The translations under genes were made by a program, and so were the position numbers. The notes below the pieces were generated by a model that worked only from the letters and a program-made list of their open reading frames with translations, made no database searches and was not told where the DNA came from. Source: Paenibacillus timonensis (GTDB taxonomy: Bacteria; Bacillota; Bacilli; Paenibacillales; Paenibacillaceae). Taken from it: a DNA stretch of 64,000 bases. Shown here in pieces: positions 26,629 to 35,201 of this stretch. The first letter of the stretch is position 1. Each line of letters starts with the position of its first letter. Location: the NCBI RefSeq assembly GCF_022427145.1, contig NZ_JAKSXN010000016.1:23799-87798 (forward strand), in the 5' to 3' direction.

Positions 26629-26663
26629 CGCACGCTTCGCGAGCTCAACTGGCTTAAGCCATT

Positions 26664-26714
26664 AACAAAAAAAGGCAGCAAGTCCTTGGGATCCAAGGTC
26701 TTGCTGCCTTTTAG
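26664..26714 (-). terminator. Strong bidirectional terminator
   Basis: AAAGGCAGCAAG pairs with CTTGCTGCCTTT around an inner CCTTGG/CCAAGG stem; the minus strand continues with TTTTTTTG and the plus strand with TTTTAG. It ends the 57-codon gene transcript and isolates it from the insertion sequence. Confidence 0.92.
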
Positions 26715-26755
26715 AAGATACATTTTATTATAATCATGAACAGTGAATGGTTTGT

Positions 26756-26929
26756 TTATGTATTCTTTCCTGGAGGCAATACAGTATGTGGGCTGTTTTT
26801 CTGGTGTTCGGCCGGATCTAGGATGTGCGTTTCATAGGAGTACTCTACTTCTTTCCACTTGTCATATTGGATTCCAAGATAATCCAGAACATCTTTCAAT
26901 TCAATTGCGATCTTCCCATCATAACGCAT
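26756..26929 (-). CDS. 57-residue protein under a c-di-GMP riboswitch
   Basis: A small ORF starting MRYDGKIAIELKDVLDYLGI, rich in charged residues, with a helical first half and a Pro/Asn-rich tail ending PPGKNT. It has no membrane segment. GAGAGG lies 11 bases before the ATG. It has its own promoter and a class II c-di-GMP aptamer in its 5' leader, and a strong terminator follows, so it is a complete transcription unit. I do not recognise the protein. It could be a genuine small effector or what remains of a larger c-di-GMP-controlled gene. Confidence 0.6.
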   Translation of the reverse strand: MRYDGKIAIELKDVLDYLGIQYDKWKEVEYSYETHILDPAEHQKNSPHTVLPPGKNT

Positions 26930-26973
26930 TAACACAACATCCTCTCGACACCGGAATATTTATATATACGTGT

Positions 26974-27051
26974 AGAAAGGCCGGTTGCACCACTAGCTAT
27001 TAACGTTCCAAGGTGCCCAAATAAGGAACGAAAATAATCGCATCCATTTCT
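26974..27051 (-). promoter_or_regulatory. Class II cyclic di-GMP riboswitch
   Basis: The minus strand shows the c-di-GMP-II plan in a 78-base span. P1 is AGAAATGG with CCTTTCT (one bulge). P2 is CGTTCC (27025-27030) with GGAACG (27004-27009). The P2 loop carries TTTGGGCACC, whose GCACC can form the pseudoknot with GGTGC (26987-26991). The conserved 3' block reads TAGTGGTGCAACCGGCC, matching the known TAGTAGTGCAACCGACC type. ACCGG in the aptamer can alternatively pair with CCGGT just before the ribosome binding site, a possible expression platform. Confidence 0.8.
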
Positions 27052-27058
27052 TAACGAC

Positions 27059-27087
27059 ATTATACTGAGTGCAATGAGCAATGTCAC
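27059..27087 (-). promoter_or_regulatory. Promoter of the c-di-GMP riboswitch transcript
   Basis: On the minus strand GTGACA (27087-27082) and a perfect TATAAT (27064-27059) are 17 bases apart. The predicted start falls at about 27052, the first base of the riboswitch P1 stem. Confidence 0.8.
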
Positions 27088-27201
27088 ACGAAAATTGTAA
27101 TGAAAGAATGTGAAATTCTGTAGAAAAAAATCTTTCTTTGTTGAACATTTCATAATATTTGAAAACTTTCATTTATAAGTGCATTCCATTTCTAGGCTCC
27201 T

Positions 27202-27498
27202 TCAACATGGAGGCTCCTTTTTTTTCTTACGTTTCAAGTAATATTTCCTGTTGTACTCCTTCACCCTATCTTTGTATTTCGCCCTCCATTGTCGATTATA
27301 TTCATTTTTTTCCTTATCACTGAGAACCGGCGTTTTTTCTCGCTTCGACGCGGGCACGATTTCCAATCCGTCCAAACTTGCACTTAACGTGACATACATA
27401 TCATATGCTTTCTTTTTCCCATAAATACTTATATAGTCCTTCCCCTTATAGACAATCGACCATTTCGTATTGTACTTTTTCCGCAAAAATAAACTCAT
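27202..27498 (-). CDS. Hypothetical basic protein, last gene of the EPS operon
   Basis: A 98-residue protein. The first part has beta character (WSIVYKGKDYISIYGKKKAYDMYVTL), followed by a very basic, coiled C terminus with repeated Tyr/Lys/Arg (NEYNRQWRAKYKDRVKEYNRKYY). The ATG at 27498 overlaps the manC stop codon (ATGA), so it is co-translated with the last sugar-nucleotide gene. No known domain is recognised. It may be a nucleic-acid-binding or regulatory protein; that is a guess from charge alone. Confidence 0.6.
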   Translation of the reverse strand: MSLFLRKKYNTKWSIVYKGKDYISIYGKKKAYDMYVTLSASLDGLEIVPASKREKTPVLSDKEKNEYNRQWRAKYKDRVKEYNRKYYLKRKKKKEPPC

Positions 27499-28877
27499 CT
27501 CCCAACATAACTTTGTAAAATTTCCTCCCATGAGGTGGCGAATCGGAGAATATCATCTTCCACTAACTCCGTACCCTGCTGTACTTCGATAAACTCCAAA
27601 TCTTCCAGCGCTCTGATACTGTGCTTCGATCCAACCGGAATACGCAGCACATCCCCGGTTTTCACGCGAGTCATCTTGTCGTTCAACAAAAAATCCCCTG
27701 CCCCAGAAATGATGGTCCACACCTCACTGCGTTTGAAATGCAATTGGTAGCTTACATTTTTGTCAGCGTGGATATGGATTCGCTTCGTCAACACCTCCCC
27801 GCCTTGAGGCAATTTGCTATAGTCCAGCACCTTATACCAACCCCAGCGGCGTTCCTCATACATAGGCCGCTGGTCGTCCATTTGTTTCAAGGCGTCTTTG
27901 ATTCGTGGACTTGACTCCTTCTGTGAAACCAATATTCCGTCTGGACTTACGGCAACAACGGCGTTAGATACTCCCAGAATGGTTACCGGCAAATCCAACT
28001 CGTTGACCAAATGCGTATTGATGCAATCCATCGTAATGATACCTTTGCCGATTTGCTTACTTGCCATCTCCTCCGTCAGCGTATTCCAGGTGCCAAGATC
28101 TTTCCAGTATCCGTCGTAGGACACAGCAGCAATGTTGGCGGCCTTCTCGACAATCGCATAATCGAAGCTGATCTTCGGCAACCGGTGGTATTGCTTCAGC
28201 AATTCCTCATAATGAATCGGTAGCCCCTGGCTGTGTAAATGATCGATGATATAACCGAGTTTAAAAGCAAAAACACCGCAATTCCAAAGCGCTTGTTGAT
28301 CGATGAGCTCCTTCGCTTTATCTTCAGCGGGTTTTTCGGTAAAGTGGCCAACGGTAACATATTCCATAGATGAAAGGCTTGCTTGATCATGTTCCGGAAC
28401 AATATAACCGTACTTCTCGGAGGGATAGGTCGGTTTCACCCCCATGAGCGCTACGTCAGCTCCAGATAAATGAACAATGGACTCCAATCGTTTTATCGTT
28501 TCAAAAAAATGATCCTCCACGTAAGGGTCTACGGGGAGGATCGCTATAACCTCATTCAATTCCACGTCTTTTATCGAATACAGGTACGTTGCCGCGAGTG
28601 CAATGGCTGGATACGTATCCCGCCGTTCCGGTTCCACAATAACCGGTACCTCGTAACCGATTTGGCTTTGCAGCACATCTAACTGGCCCTTCCCTGTCGC
28701 AATATGCGCGAAGTTCTGCAGACCCGCTGCCTCTAACTGCCGCCAAACCCGCTGTACCATCGACTCAGGCTCGTTGTCCGGTGATGTCAACACCTTCAGG
28801 AACTGCTTCGAGCGCGAGTCGTTCGACAGCGGCCACAACCGTTTACCGGAACCTCCGGATAATAGTACGAGTTTCAT
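27495..28877 (-). CDS. manC: Mannose-1-phosphate guanylyltransferase (bifunctional type)
   Basis: A 460-residue enzyme that makes GDP-mannose from mannose-1-phosphate and GTP. The N-terminal nucleotidyltransferase domain has LSGGSGKRLWPLSNDSRSKQFL and the FTEKP motif; the C-terminal cupin domain (about 340-450, ending IEVQQGTEL) is that of type II phosphomannose isomerases, with YQLHFKRSEVW and GSKHSIRAL near the metal site. The product feeds Gmd and Fcl, encoded in the same operon, to make GDP-fucose. Length fits the ManC/AlgA family. Confidence 0.93.
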   Translation of the reverse strand: MKLVLLSGGSGKRLWPLSNDSRSKQFLKVLTSPDNEPESMVQRVWRQLEAAGLQNFAHIATGKGQLDVLQSQIGYEVPVIVEPERRDTYPAIALAATYLYSIKDVELNEVIAILPVDPYVEDHFFETIKRLESIVHLSGADVALMGVKPTYPSEKYGYIVPEHDQASLSSMEYVTVGHFTEKPAEDKAKELIDQQALWNCGVFAFKLGYIIDHLHSQGLPIHYEELLKQYHRLPKISFDYAIVEKAANIAAVSYDGYWKDLGTWNTLTEEMASKQIGKGIITMDCINTHLVNELDLPVTILGVSNAVVAVSPDGILVSQKESSPRIKDALKQMDDQRPMYEERRWGWYKVLDYSKLPQGGEVLTKRIHIHADKNVSYQLHFKRSEVWTIISGAGDFLLNDKMTRVKTGDVLRIPVGSKHSIRALEDLEFIEVQQGTELVEDDILRFATSWEEILQSYVGR

Positions 28878-28945
28878 TGAACCACTCCTTATTGAAGTTC
28901 TAGTTTATTGCGTTGAGAGCTAGACAAGGATCATAAACCTTGATG

Positions 28946-29533
28946 TTAGGGTCTAGTGGATTGTGGCTCATGGATCATCTTCTTGCTCCAAAGATCCGTT
29001 GCAATGATACTGTTCGTGACAGGTGAGTGTAGTTTCATGATGATTGCAGCAGCTTCTTGGCTATCTGTTCTTATATCCTCTAGAAACTCCGGCATCATCA
29101 CGATATCGAATGGATTTTCCGTGAGACCACTTATGATTTGCTTAATCCGTTCGTTGGTGCCAACTGGAACCACACCTCTCACAACGATGATTTTATAACC
29201 GTTCATCGCCAGAGCGATTTCTCGAGCCGCTTGCTCAATATATAGAAGATTCTCTTCTCCGCTTAACGCCTGCGACGTACCAGCTGTTATAAACAAAATC
29301 TCCGCGTCCTGTACAGGCACGGAGATGTCGGAGGTGAAGGCGAGTCTTCCTTCGAATCTATTCTTTTTGATCAGCTCTTCTAATCCCGGTTCATCGAAGG
29401 GAATCTCGCCATGAAGTAGCATCTCAATATTGGATTTGTCTTTGTCCACGCAATAGACAGCGTTACCTAGGTCTGACAAACAAACACCGTATACCAGGCC
29501 GGCGTAGCCAGTTCCTATAACAGCGAGTATCAT
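28946..29533 (-). CDS. Truncated UDP-glucose 6-dehydrogenase-like protein
   Basis: Only the N-terminal NAD-binding half (195 residues) of a UDP-glucose/GDP-mannose dehydrogenase is present. It starts MILAVIGTGYAGLVYGV, has the GGVVPVGTNERI-like segment VRGVVPVGTNERI and stops soon after the MMPEFLEDI motif. The central and C-terminal domains, including the catalytic cysteine, are missing. A full-length paralogue lies at 31715. The start at 29533 is one base after the upstream glycosyltransferase stop (TGAGATG). It may be a decaying duplicate; expression as a partial protein is possible but catalysis is not expected. Confidence 0.8.
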   Translation of the reverse strand: MILAVIGTGYAGLVYGVCLSDLGNAVYCVDKDKSNIEMLLHGEIPFDEPGLEELIKKNRFEGRLAFTSDISVPVQDAEILFITAGTSQALSGEENLLYIEQAAREIALAMNGYKIIVVRGVVPVGTNERIKQIISGLTENPFDIVMMPEFLEDIRTDSQEAAAIIMKLHSPVTNSIIATDLWSKKMIHEPQSTRP

Positions 29534-29534
29534 C

Positions 29535-30671
29535 TCACCGCCCCCCTTCACCCACTGGGTTGAATTTTTCTATAGTATCGATCAAACGATGAATAGCTTC
29601 CTCATTGTCGGACCCCGATTTATTGACGGTTTGTAAGGATAAATCATGGAGTACATCATCATCTAGGGATAGGTTACAGATATCCTCCCAAGGCAACATC
29701 ATACAACGACCTTGTTTCTCCAAAAAAGCTAACGTATGACGATCTTCATTCAGCTGTCTTCGATCTAATAGAACCATAGGTTTGTTGTTTACCATGGCCT
29801 CACTTATGATTCCCCATCCTGCTTTTGAAATGACGAGGTCGGACGCTGCGATCATATTTTGGGTTTCCGTGTAATGGCCCGGAATTTGATATACGTGAGG
29901 TCGCAATACCTGAATATTGCTCGAAACGATAAACGCGCAGTTTTCGTGATCCCAGAGCTTTATAGAGGATAAAGCAGCTAGATCCATTTTCATCCCCATT
30001 CCAAAATATACAATACACTTGTCTCCATTAGGATCCATCAGGCTTCGCAACCGCTGCACTTCTAACTTGTCGGTACGCCTGCAAAAAAAATCATATCTCC
30101 CACTGTACGGACTCCATAATGGCTCGTTCGCTCCTGCTAACGATGCGAAGTAATCAATGGATTGGTAGCATTTTTCTAAGATTTTTAATTTAGCTTCGGG
30201 TATTAACCCTTGATATGCCGTGTACCAAGTAAAATTGGATATCCCTATCGTCGGGATGCTAAGCGATCGTGCGGCTAACAGTGGAATGGGCGGAATGTCA
30301 GAAATGACCATGTCCACCTTCTTCTCTTGCAGAAACCGTTGTTCTTCACGTAATGCCTCAGGGAAGCTGTCTAGAAACCGGTCATATTCAAGATTCAGCC
30401 CATCAATATCAACTTCCACTGATCTTCCCCGCATCACGTACCCGATATCGTTTCTTACTGTGCGAAATTGAAGCTTCTTATCCGATTCTGTCGCCAGCGA
30501 TTGCATCATGAGTTGCATGGAAAATGAAGTGCAAACGATCACTTCAGATACCCACGTTTTGGTTATCAGTTCACGAATGATAGCGATGCTTCTTGTTGCA
30601 TGCCCAAAGCCATAATCCGAGATGTAATAGGCCATTCTCCGGGATTCGACACATCTCCCTACCATTTGCAC
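29535..30671 (-). CDS. GT-B-fold glycosyltransferase (family 28-like)
   Basis: A 378-residue enzyme. It has the MurG/GT28-like N-terminal YYISDYGFGHATRS loop and a C-terminal nucleotide-sugar site, SDLVISKAGWGIISEAMVNNKPMVLLDR. The reading frame opens with GTG at 30671 directly after the epimerase stop; ATG at 30665 or 30635 may be the real start, the last agreeing best with where the fold begins. No membrane segment is seen. It likely adds one sugar to the lipid-linked EPS repeat unit; donor and acceptor are unknown. Confidence 0.82.
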   Translation of the reverse strand: MQMVGRCVESRRMAYYISDYGFGHATRSIAIIRELITKTWVSEVIVCTSFSMQLMMQSLATESDKKLQFRTVRNDIGYVMRGRSVEVDIDGLNLEYDRFLDSFPEALREEQRFLQEKKVDMVISDIPPIPLLAARSLSIPTIGISNFTWYTAYQGLIPEAKLKILEKCYQSIDYFASLAGANEPLWSPYSGRYDFFCRRTDKLEVQRLRSLMDPNGDKCIVYFGMGMKMDLAALSSIKLWDHENCAFIVSSNIQVLRPHVYQIPGHYTETQNMIAASDLVISKAGWGIISEAMVNNKPMVLLDRRQLNEDRHTLAFLEKQGRCMMLPWEDICNLSLDDDVLHDLSLQTVNKSGSDNEEAIHRLIDTIEKFNPVGEGGR

Positions 30672-30672
30672 T

Positions 30673-31734
30673 CTATATACCTACACCCAGCTTCCTGACG
30701 ATCTCTTCCTTATAGTACTCGCAATACCAATCCGTGAACTTTTGCAGGCCTTCTTGAATTGAAGTATTCGGTTTAAACTCAATCACCTTTTCCAATAAAT
30801 CGGTGGACGCATAGGTTGCAGGGACGTCACCCGGCTTTATCGGTTCATAGGATTTTTGGAAGACGACTTCTCTGCCTAATGAATGGCTAAGGCATTGCTC
30901 CAAGGTTTGAATAAAGCTCATTAACTTTTCCGGTCGATTATTTCCAATATTAAATATCTGATGAAGTATATCTCCCTCCTTCCTAGATGCCGGATGGCTA
31001 AGTAGACGTTCAATCCCCTCCACAATATCGTCAATATAAGTGAAATCGCGGTATAGGTCGTGATCAAAGTCGCCGTTGTTGAAGATTTTGATGGGCTTGC
31101 CTGAAAAATAGTGCTGGGTGAATCCAAAATAGGCCATGTCGGGACGTCCCAACGGCCCATAGACGGTAAAGAAGCGGAGTCCGGTTACCGGAATCTTATA
31201 CAGATGGCTATACGTATGAGCCATTAGTTCATTCGATTTTTTAGTTGCAGCATAAAGAGAAACAGGATGATCCACCGGATCGGTTTCTTCAAACGGCACT
31301 TTTGTATTCGCACCGTACACCGAACTGGAAGATGCATAAAGGAGGTGCTTCACCGGATGATGCCTGCATGCCTCTAGAATGTTATAAAAACCGATGACAT
31401 TGCTTTGCATATAGGCATCAGGGTTCTCTATGGAATACCTTACCCCGGCTTGAGCCGCTAAATTGACTACAATATCAGGCTTATATACTTCAAACGCGTA
31501 AGATACTGCAGCCTTATCCGAAATATCACCATAGATAAAGGTGAACTCCTTGAATTTTCTTAGTAACTCTAACCGAGTATACTTAAGGTTAACGTCGTAA
31601 TAGTTATTTAAATTATCAATACCGACAACCAGATAACCTTGTTCCAATAACTTCTTGGATAAATAATATCCAATGAAGCCCGCTGCCCCAGTAATTAAGT
31701 AAGTTTTACTTTGATCAAGCGTGTTGTAAGGCAT
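30673..31734 (-). CDS. UDP-glucuronate 4-epimerase-like enzyme
   Basis: A 353-residue short-chain dehydrogenase/reductase. It has the NAD-binding GAAGFIGYYLSKKL, a YAATKKSNELM active site (Tyr-x3-Lys) and GRPDMAYFGFTQHYFSGKPIKIFNNGDFDHDLYRDFTYIDDIVEGI, a stretch typical of enzymes that interconvert UDP-glucuronate and UDP-galacturonate. This fits the neighbouring UDP-glucose dehydrogenase gene, with which it overlaps by 20 bp. GAGGTGACG lies before the start. Confidence 0.9.
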   Translation of the reverse strand: MPYNTLDQSKTYLITGAAGFIGYYLSKKLLEQGYLVVGIDNLNNYYDVNLKYTRLELLRKFKEFTFIYGDISDKAAVSYAFEVYKPDIVVNLAAQAGVRYSIENPDAYMQSNVIGFYNILEACRHHPVKHLLYASSSSVYGANTKVPFEETDPVDHPVSLYAATKKSNELMAHTYSHLYKIPVTGLRFFTVYGPLGRPDMAYFGFTQHYFSGKPIKIFNNGDFDHDLYRDFTYIDDIVEGIERLLSHPASRKEGDILHQIFNIGNNRPEKLMSFIQTLEQCLSHSLGREVVFQKSYEPIKPGDVPATYASTDLLEKVIEFKPNTSIQEGLQKFTDWYCEYYKEEIVRKLGVGI

Positions 31735-33085
31735 CGTTCGTCACCTCCACTCCCTCTTGTCTTCTCGCCGGTCTTCTTCCAATGGAGTGATACTCGATCC
31801 CAGCTTGTTGCATTTGATCAACTTCATAAATATTTCTTCCATCAAACACTAAAGGAGTTCTCATTAAGCTCTTAAAAGACTTCGGTGAAATGGCCTTGAT
31901 CTCTTCCCATTCTGTGAAGATGAAGCAGACATTCGCCCCATCCAAGGCCTGCTCGATGTTACGGACATACGTCATACTACCTTTAGGATGATTACCTTCG
32001 GGATAAGATTTAGCAAAGTTCTTTGCCCCCACAGGATCATAAGCATAAATATCTGCGCCTTGTTCGAGTAGTAGAGGAATATTCTCAAGAGAGGCCGCTT
32101 CCCGCAAATCATCGGTACCCGGCTTAAAGGTTAATCCGAGGACCGCTACCTTAAGGCCGTTAAAGGTAATCAGCCTATTGCTGGCTTTCTTGAACAATAT
32201 CTTCTTTTGCTCGTTGTTTACCTCAATCGCTGCCTTCACCGTCCGGAGTGCATAACCTTGTTGCCGTGCAATATACTCTAGAGCTTTCGTGTCCTTAGGA
32301 AAGCATGAACCGCCGTAACCAATACCCGCATTGAGAAACTTGCTACCAATCCGAGCGTCATAGCTCATTCCACTGGCAACATCCTGAATGTCCGCACCCA
32401 CCAGTTCGCAAAGATTGGCAATATCATTCATGTAGGATATTTTTAACGCAAGGAAATCGTTAGATGCATACTTAATCATTTCAGCTGACCTTCTATTCAC
32501 GGAAACAATAGGCAAATGAAAAGGCTGATAGATCTGCGTAAGCAGCTCTTCAGCCCATTGACTTTCTGTACCTATGATGATTCTCTCGGCATGCAAGGTA
32601 TCGTGTACTGCAGAGCCTTGTGCCAAAAATTCAGGATTGGACGCCACTTCTACTTTGACGTCGTTGATTAAGAAATCGTGAATAAATTGTTCAACCTTAT
32701 CATTGGTTCCAACTGGAACGGTTGATTTCACGACTACCAGACAATCTTGTTCAACGGATTCAGCAATTTGCCTTGCCACGGTTGCGATATACGAAAGATT
32801 GGCTGAACCATCAGGCTGCTCTGGCGTTCCCACCCCTATGAAGATGGCATCTGCATCCCGGTATGCCGATTGGTAATCGGTCGTATAACGGATCCGCCCG
32901 GCTTCAAAATTCTTCTGCATTAATTCCTCTAATCCCGCTTCATAGATTGGAGAAACACCAGATTTCAACAGCTGAACTTTAGCTTCGTCAATATCTACGC
33001 AAGTTACTTGATGCCCTACTTCCGCAAAACATACACCGGCAACCAAGCCAACGTATCCGGTTCCTGCAACGGCGATTTTGAACAT
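31715..33085 (-). CDS. ugd: UDP-glucose 6-dehydrogenase
   Basis: A 456-residue enzyme that oxidises UDP-glucose twice to UDP-glucuronate using NAD+. Visible are the NAD site VAGTGYVGLVAGVCFA, KSTVPVGTND, the SNPEFLAQGSAVHDT motif (about 160) and the catalytic-cysteine loop GYGGSCFPKDTKAL (Cys about 262). Full family length. It supplies the 4-epimerase encoded next to it and uronic acid units for the EPS. Confidence 0.96.
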   Translation of the reverse strand: MFKIAVAGTGYVGLVAGVCFAEVGHQVTCVDIDEAKVQLLKSGVSPIYEAGLEELMQKNFEAGRIRYTTDYQSAYRDADAIFIGVGTPEQPDGSANLSYIATVARQIAESVEQDCLVVVKSTVPVGTNDKVEQFIHDFLINDVKVEVASNPEFLAQGSAVHDTLHAERIIIGTESQWAEELLTQIYQPFHLPIVSVNRRSAEMIKYASNDFLALKISYMNDIANLCELVGADIQDVASGMSYDARIGSKFLNAGIGYGGSCFPKDTKALEYIARQQGYALRTVKAAIEVNNEQKKILFKKASNRLITFNGLKVAVLGLTFKPGTDDLREAASLENIPLLLEQGADIYAYDPVGAKNFAKSYPEGNHPKGSMTYVRNIEQALDGANVCFIFTEWEEIKAISPKSFKSLMRTPLVFDGRNIYEVDQMQQAGIEYHSIGRRPARRQEGVEVTNDALQHA

Positions 33086-33114
33086 GGGTTCACCTTCCTT
33101 ATTTTGTTTGATTA

Positions 33115-33687
33115 TTACTGCTCTAGACGTTTGATCACTTTTGCAGGATTACCTGCAATTACGCTATTTGCCGGATATTTTCCGCTGACGACGGCTCCTG
33201 CCCCTACAACACAACCTTCTCCAAGCACGGTCCCTTTCAAAATGATACTATTACAACCAATAAAGCAGTTATCACCTATAACGATCGGCCTGGTTCTGAT
33301 TCTTTCCTTGAGGTCCGCGTTTCTTGCCTCAATTTCGATGGGATGAAAATCATTGTCCAGGATTTTCGCATTGCCGCCAATGTGGGTATTATCACCAATG
33401 GTGATGGATTTCCTGGCGTATAGGGTCGCTCCGGAAATGCCAACGTTATTTCCTATAATGATGGAAGCTTCTTTCGTTCTAGTAACGATGATCGTTCTCG
33501 AGTACAGTCCAACTAAGTTGGATAAAAAGGAGGACTTGACCACGACATCATTTCCTAACCTCATAGTTGCTCCAGCGTGGTTGTAGATAACCGGAATTCC
33601 CTTTAGCAATAACCCGGTACCATATTTAATGTTTAACAACCTTAGAACGATTTTAAAAAAATTACTATTCAAATCAATCATCCCCAT
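33115..33687 (-). CDS. Acyltransferase with left-handed beta-helix
   Basis: A 190-residue hexapeptide-repeat transferase. Imperfect [LIV]-G-x4 repeats run from about residue 70 (IIIGNNVGISG, ITIGDNTHIGG, IVIGDNCFIGCNSIILKG, VVGAGAVVSG) and it ends NSVIAGNPAKVIKRL as in maltose/serine/colanic-acid acetyltransferases. It probably adds acetyl or another acyl group to a sugar of the repeat unit. It lies between the flippase and ugd genes. Confidence 0.9.
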   Translation of the reverse strand: MGMIDLNSNFFKIVLRLLNIKYGTGLLLKGIPVIYNHAGATMRLGNDVVVKSSFLSNLVGLYSRTIIVTRTKEASIIIGNNVGISGATLYARKSITIGDNTHIGGNAKILDNDFHPIEIEARNADLKERIRTRPIVIGDNCFIGCNSIILKGTVLGEGCVVGAGAVVSGKYPANSVIAGNPAKVIKRLEQ

Positions 33688-33719
33688 TTGTGAAATCGAT
33701 CTCTATCAGCCTTCCCGGG

Positions 33720-35201
33720 TTATTCATTCGAAACCTTTACCTTCCTTTTGACTCTTTGTTTGATCGAAAAAATACGAATAACGCGTATAAACAACTCGTT
33801 TCTCGTTTTCACAAAATAAAGAGTACAGATGGACATGTAGATGGATGCCCCAATGAAAATTTCACCCAAAAGCATGAAAATAGATGGCTGCGTGTAGGAG
33901 GAGATCACGGTTACTACACTAAACATGACCAGTCCACTGAAAAGGTATATAACCCCCTGCCTGAAAAATTTATAGAGGTGAAGTTTCTTTCGAACGCAGT
34001 AGGTTTGATAAATAGAAACAAAAAGCTCTGCAGAAATGGTTCCGATCGCAGCTCCTATGGCTCCCAACATAGGAATCGTGATGAGGTTGATGGCAAAATT
34101 CAATACAGCACCAAAACAGACCGCTTTCACATAGACGTGTTCCATTTTATTAGGGATCAGATATTGCATGCGAATCACATTGGCCCATGAGATAAACAAC
34201 ACCGTGATCGTAAGTATCTTTGTAATCACGATACTGTCCTCAAAGCCTTTGCCATAAAAAATAGGAATAAAATCATTGGATATGGACGCTAATCCAAACG
34301 CTATGGCGCATCCCATAAACATCGCTACTTGCATGGACTTCTCTAAATATTTTTCGAGCTCTTCGTTTTTGTTGTTTGCCACTAAGTTGGACATCTTTGG
34401 CAACATGACCGTGCCGAGTGCAACGATCGCTGCCAAACAAATATTAATCAGTTTTTCGGAGTACTCATAATATCCGACTTCAGCCATCGTGCTGAAGTTC
34501 CCGATCATGATCTTACTCATGATTCGATATATGCTTGTTGCTATTAGTGGTACAAATAACAGCAAATTGGGTTTGAAATGTTGAAATACAGTACGATAAT
34601 CGGTTTTAACAAATGAAACAAACTTCCTGACAAACATCCATAAGTAAATCTGTCCCACAAAGTAGCTCAACGTCATAATCAGGGTATATTTCCATAAATC
34701 ACCCACTGATTTGACAAAAATGAATACACAGACAACCGTTATTAGTTTGATTAATATCTTTCTTGTTACCGTTTTTTTGAATTCCTCTAGTCCAAAAAAG
34801 AACCAATTGATGTCCAAAAGGGCCGAAGCGACAAAGATCATTTGAAAAGCAGCAATTAAGAAGTTTTCCTTAACGCCTAAGCACAAGTAAATGACGTATG
34901 CGGTGATGGATAGTGCTGAAGTCATGACTTGAAAAACAAAAATGCTTGAAAAGGTTTTATTGAGCTCATCTTGGCCTTTATCCCGAACGGCAGAGATCGA
35001 TCGATTCCCGTAATTATTGACGCCGAGCATCGCGAAATACAAAAAGTATTGGGCGATTGAGAAAGTATAGGAATAAATCCCCGCCCCCTCCGCTCCAATC
35101 ACACGTGCCAAATACGGAGCTGTAGCTAACGGCAAGATCATGATGAGTACCTGATAAATCATGCTATATAAGAAATTGAGGGTGGAGGATGATTTTTTCA
35201 T
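33720..35201 (-). CDS. Oligosaccharide flippase (Wzx-like)
   Basis: A 493-residue integral membrane protein with about 12-14 hydrophobic segments, of the MATE/polysaccharide-transport superfamily. The start YSMIYQVLIMILPLATAPYLARVIGAEGAGIYSYTFSI is characteristic of Wzx-type flippases that turn undecaprenyl-linked repeat units to the outer face. The ATG overlaps the stop of the pyruvyltransferase gene (ATGA). With the polymerase gene at 36357 it defines a Wzx/Wzy pathway. Confidence 0.92.
   Translation of the reverse strand: MKKSSSTLNFLYSMIYQVLIMILPLATAPYLARVIGAEGAGIYSYTFSIAQYFLYFAMLGVNNYGNRSISAVRDKGQDELNKTFSSIFVFQVMTSALSITAYVIYLCLGVKENFLIAAFQMIFVASALLDINWFFFGLEEFKKTVTRKILIKLITVVCVFIFVKSVGDLWKYTLIMTLSYFVGQIYLWMFVRKFVSFVKTDYRTVFQHFKPNLLLFVPLIATSIYRIMSKIMIGNFSTMAEVGYYEYSEKLINICLAAIVALGTVMLPKMSNLVANNKNEELEKYLEKSMQVAMFMGCAIAFGLASISNDFIPIFYGKGFEDSIVITKILTITVLFISWANVIRMQYLIPNKMEHVYVKAVCFGAVLNFAINLITIPMLGAIGAAIGTISAELFVSIYQTYCVRKKLHLYKFFRQGVIYLFSGLVMFSVVTVISSYTQPSIFMLLGEIFIGASIYMSICTLYFVKTRNELFIRVIRIFSIKQRVKRKVKVSNE

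Noticed and set aside
26929..27153. 74-codon minus-strand frame overlapping the 57-residue gene leader
   Set aside because: It crosses the promoter and the whole c-di-GMP-II aptamer and ends at the tiny ATG-TTG-TGT-TAA; the RNA explains the sequence better.
27180..27230. GGCTCC-GGAGGC-T-run after the hypothetical gene as a terminator
   Set aside because: On the minus strand there is no adequate stem followed by T residues; the repeat is largely direct (GGAGCC twice).
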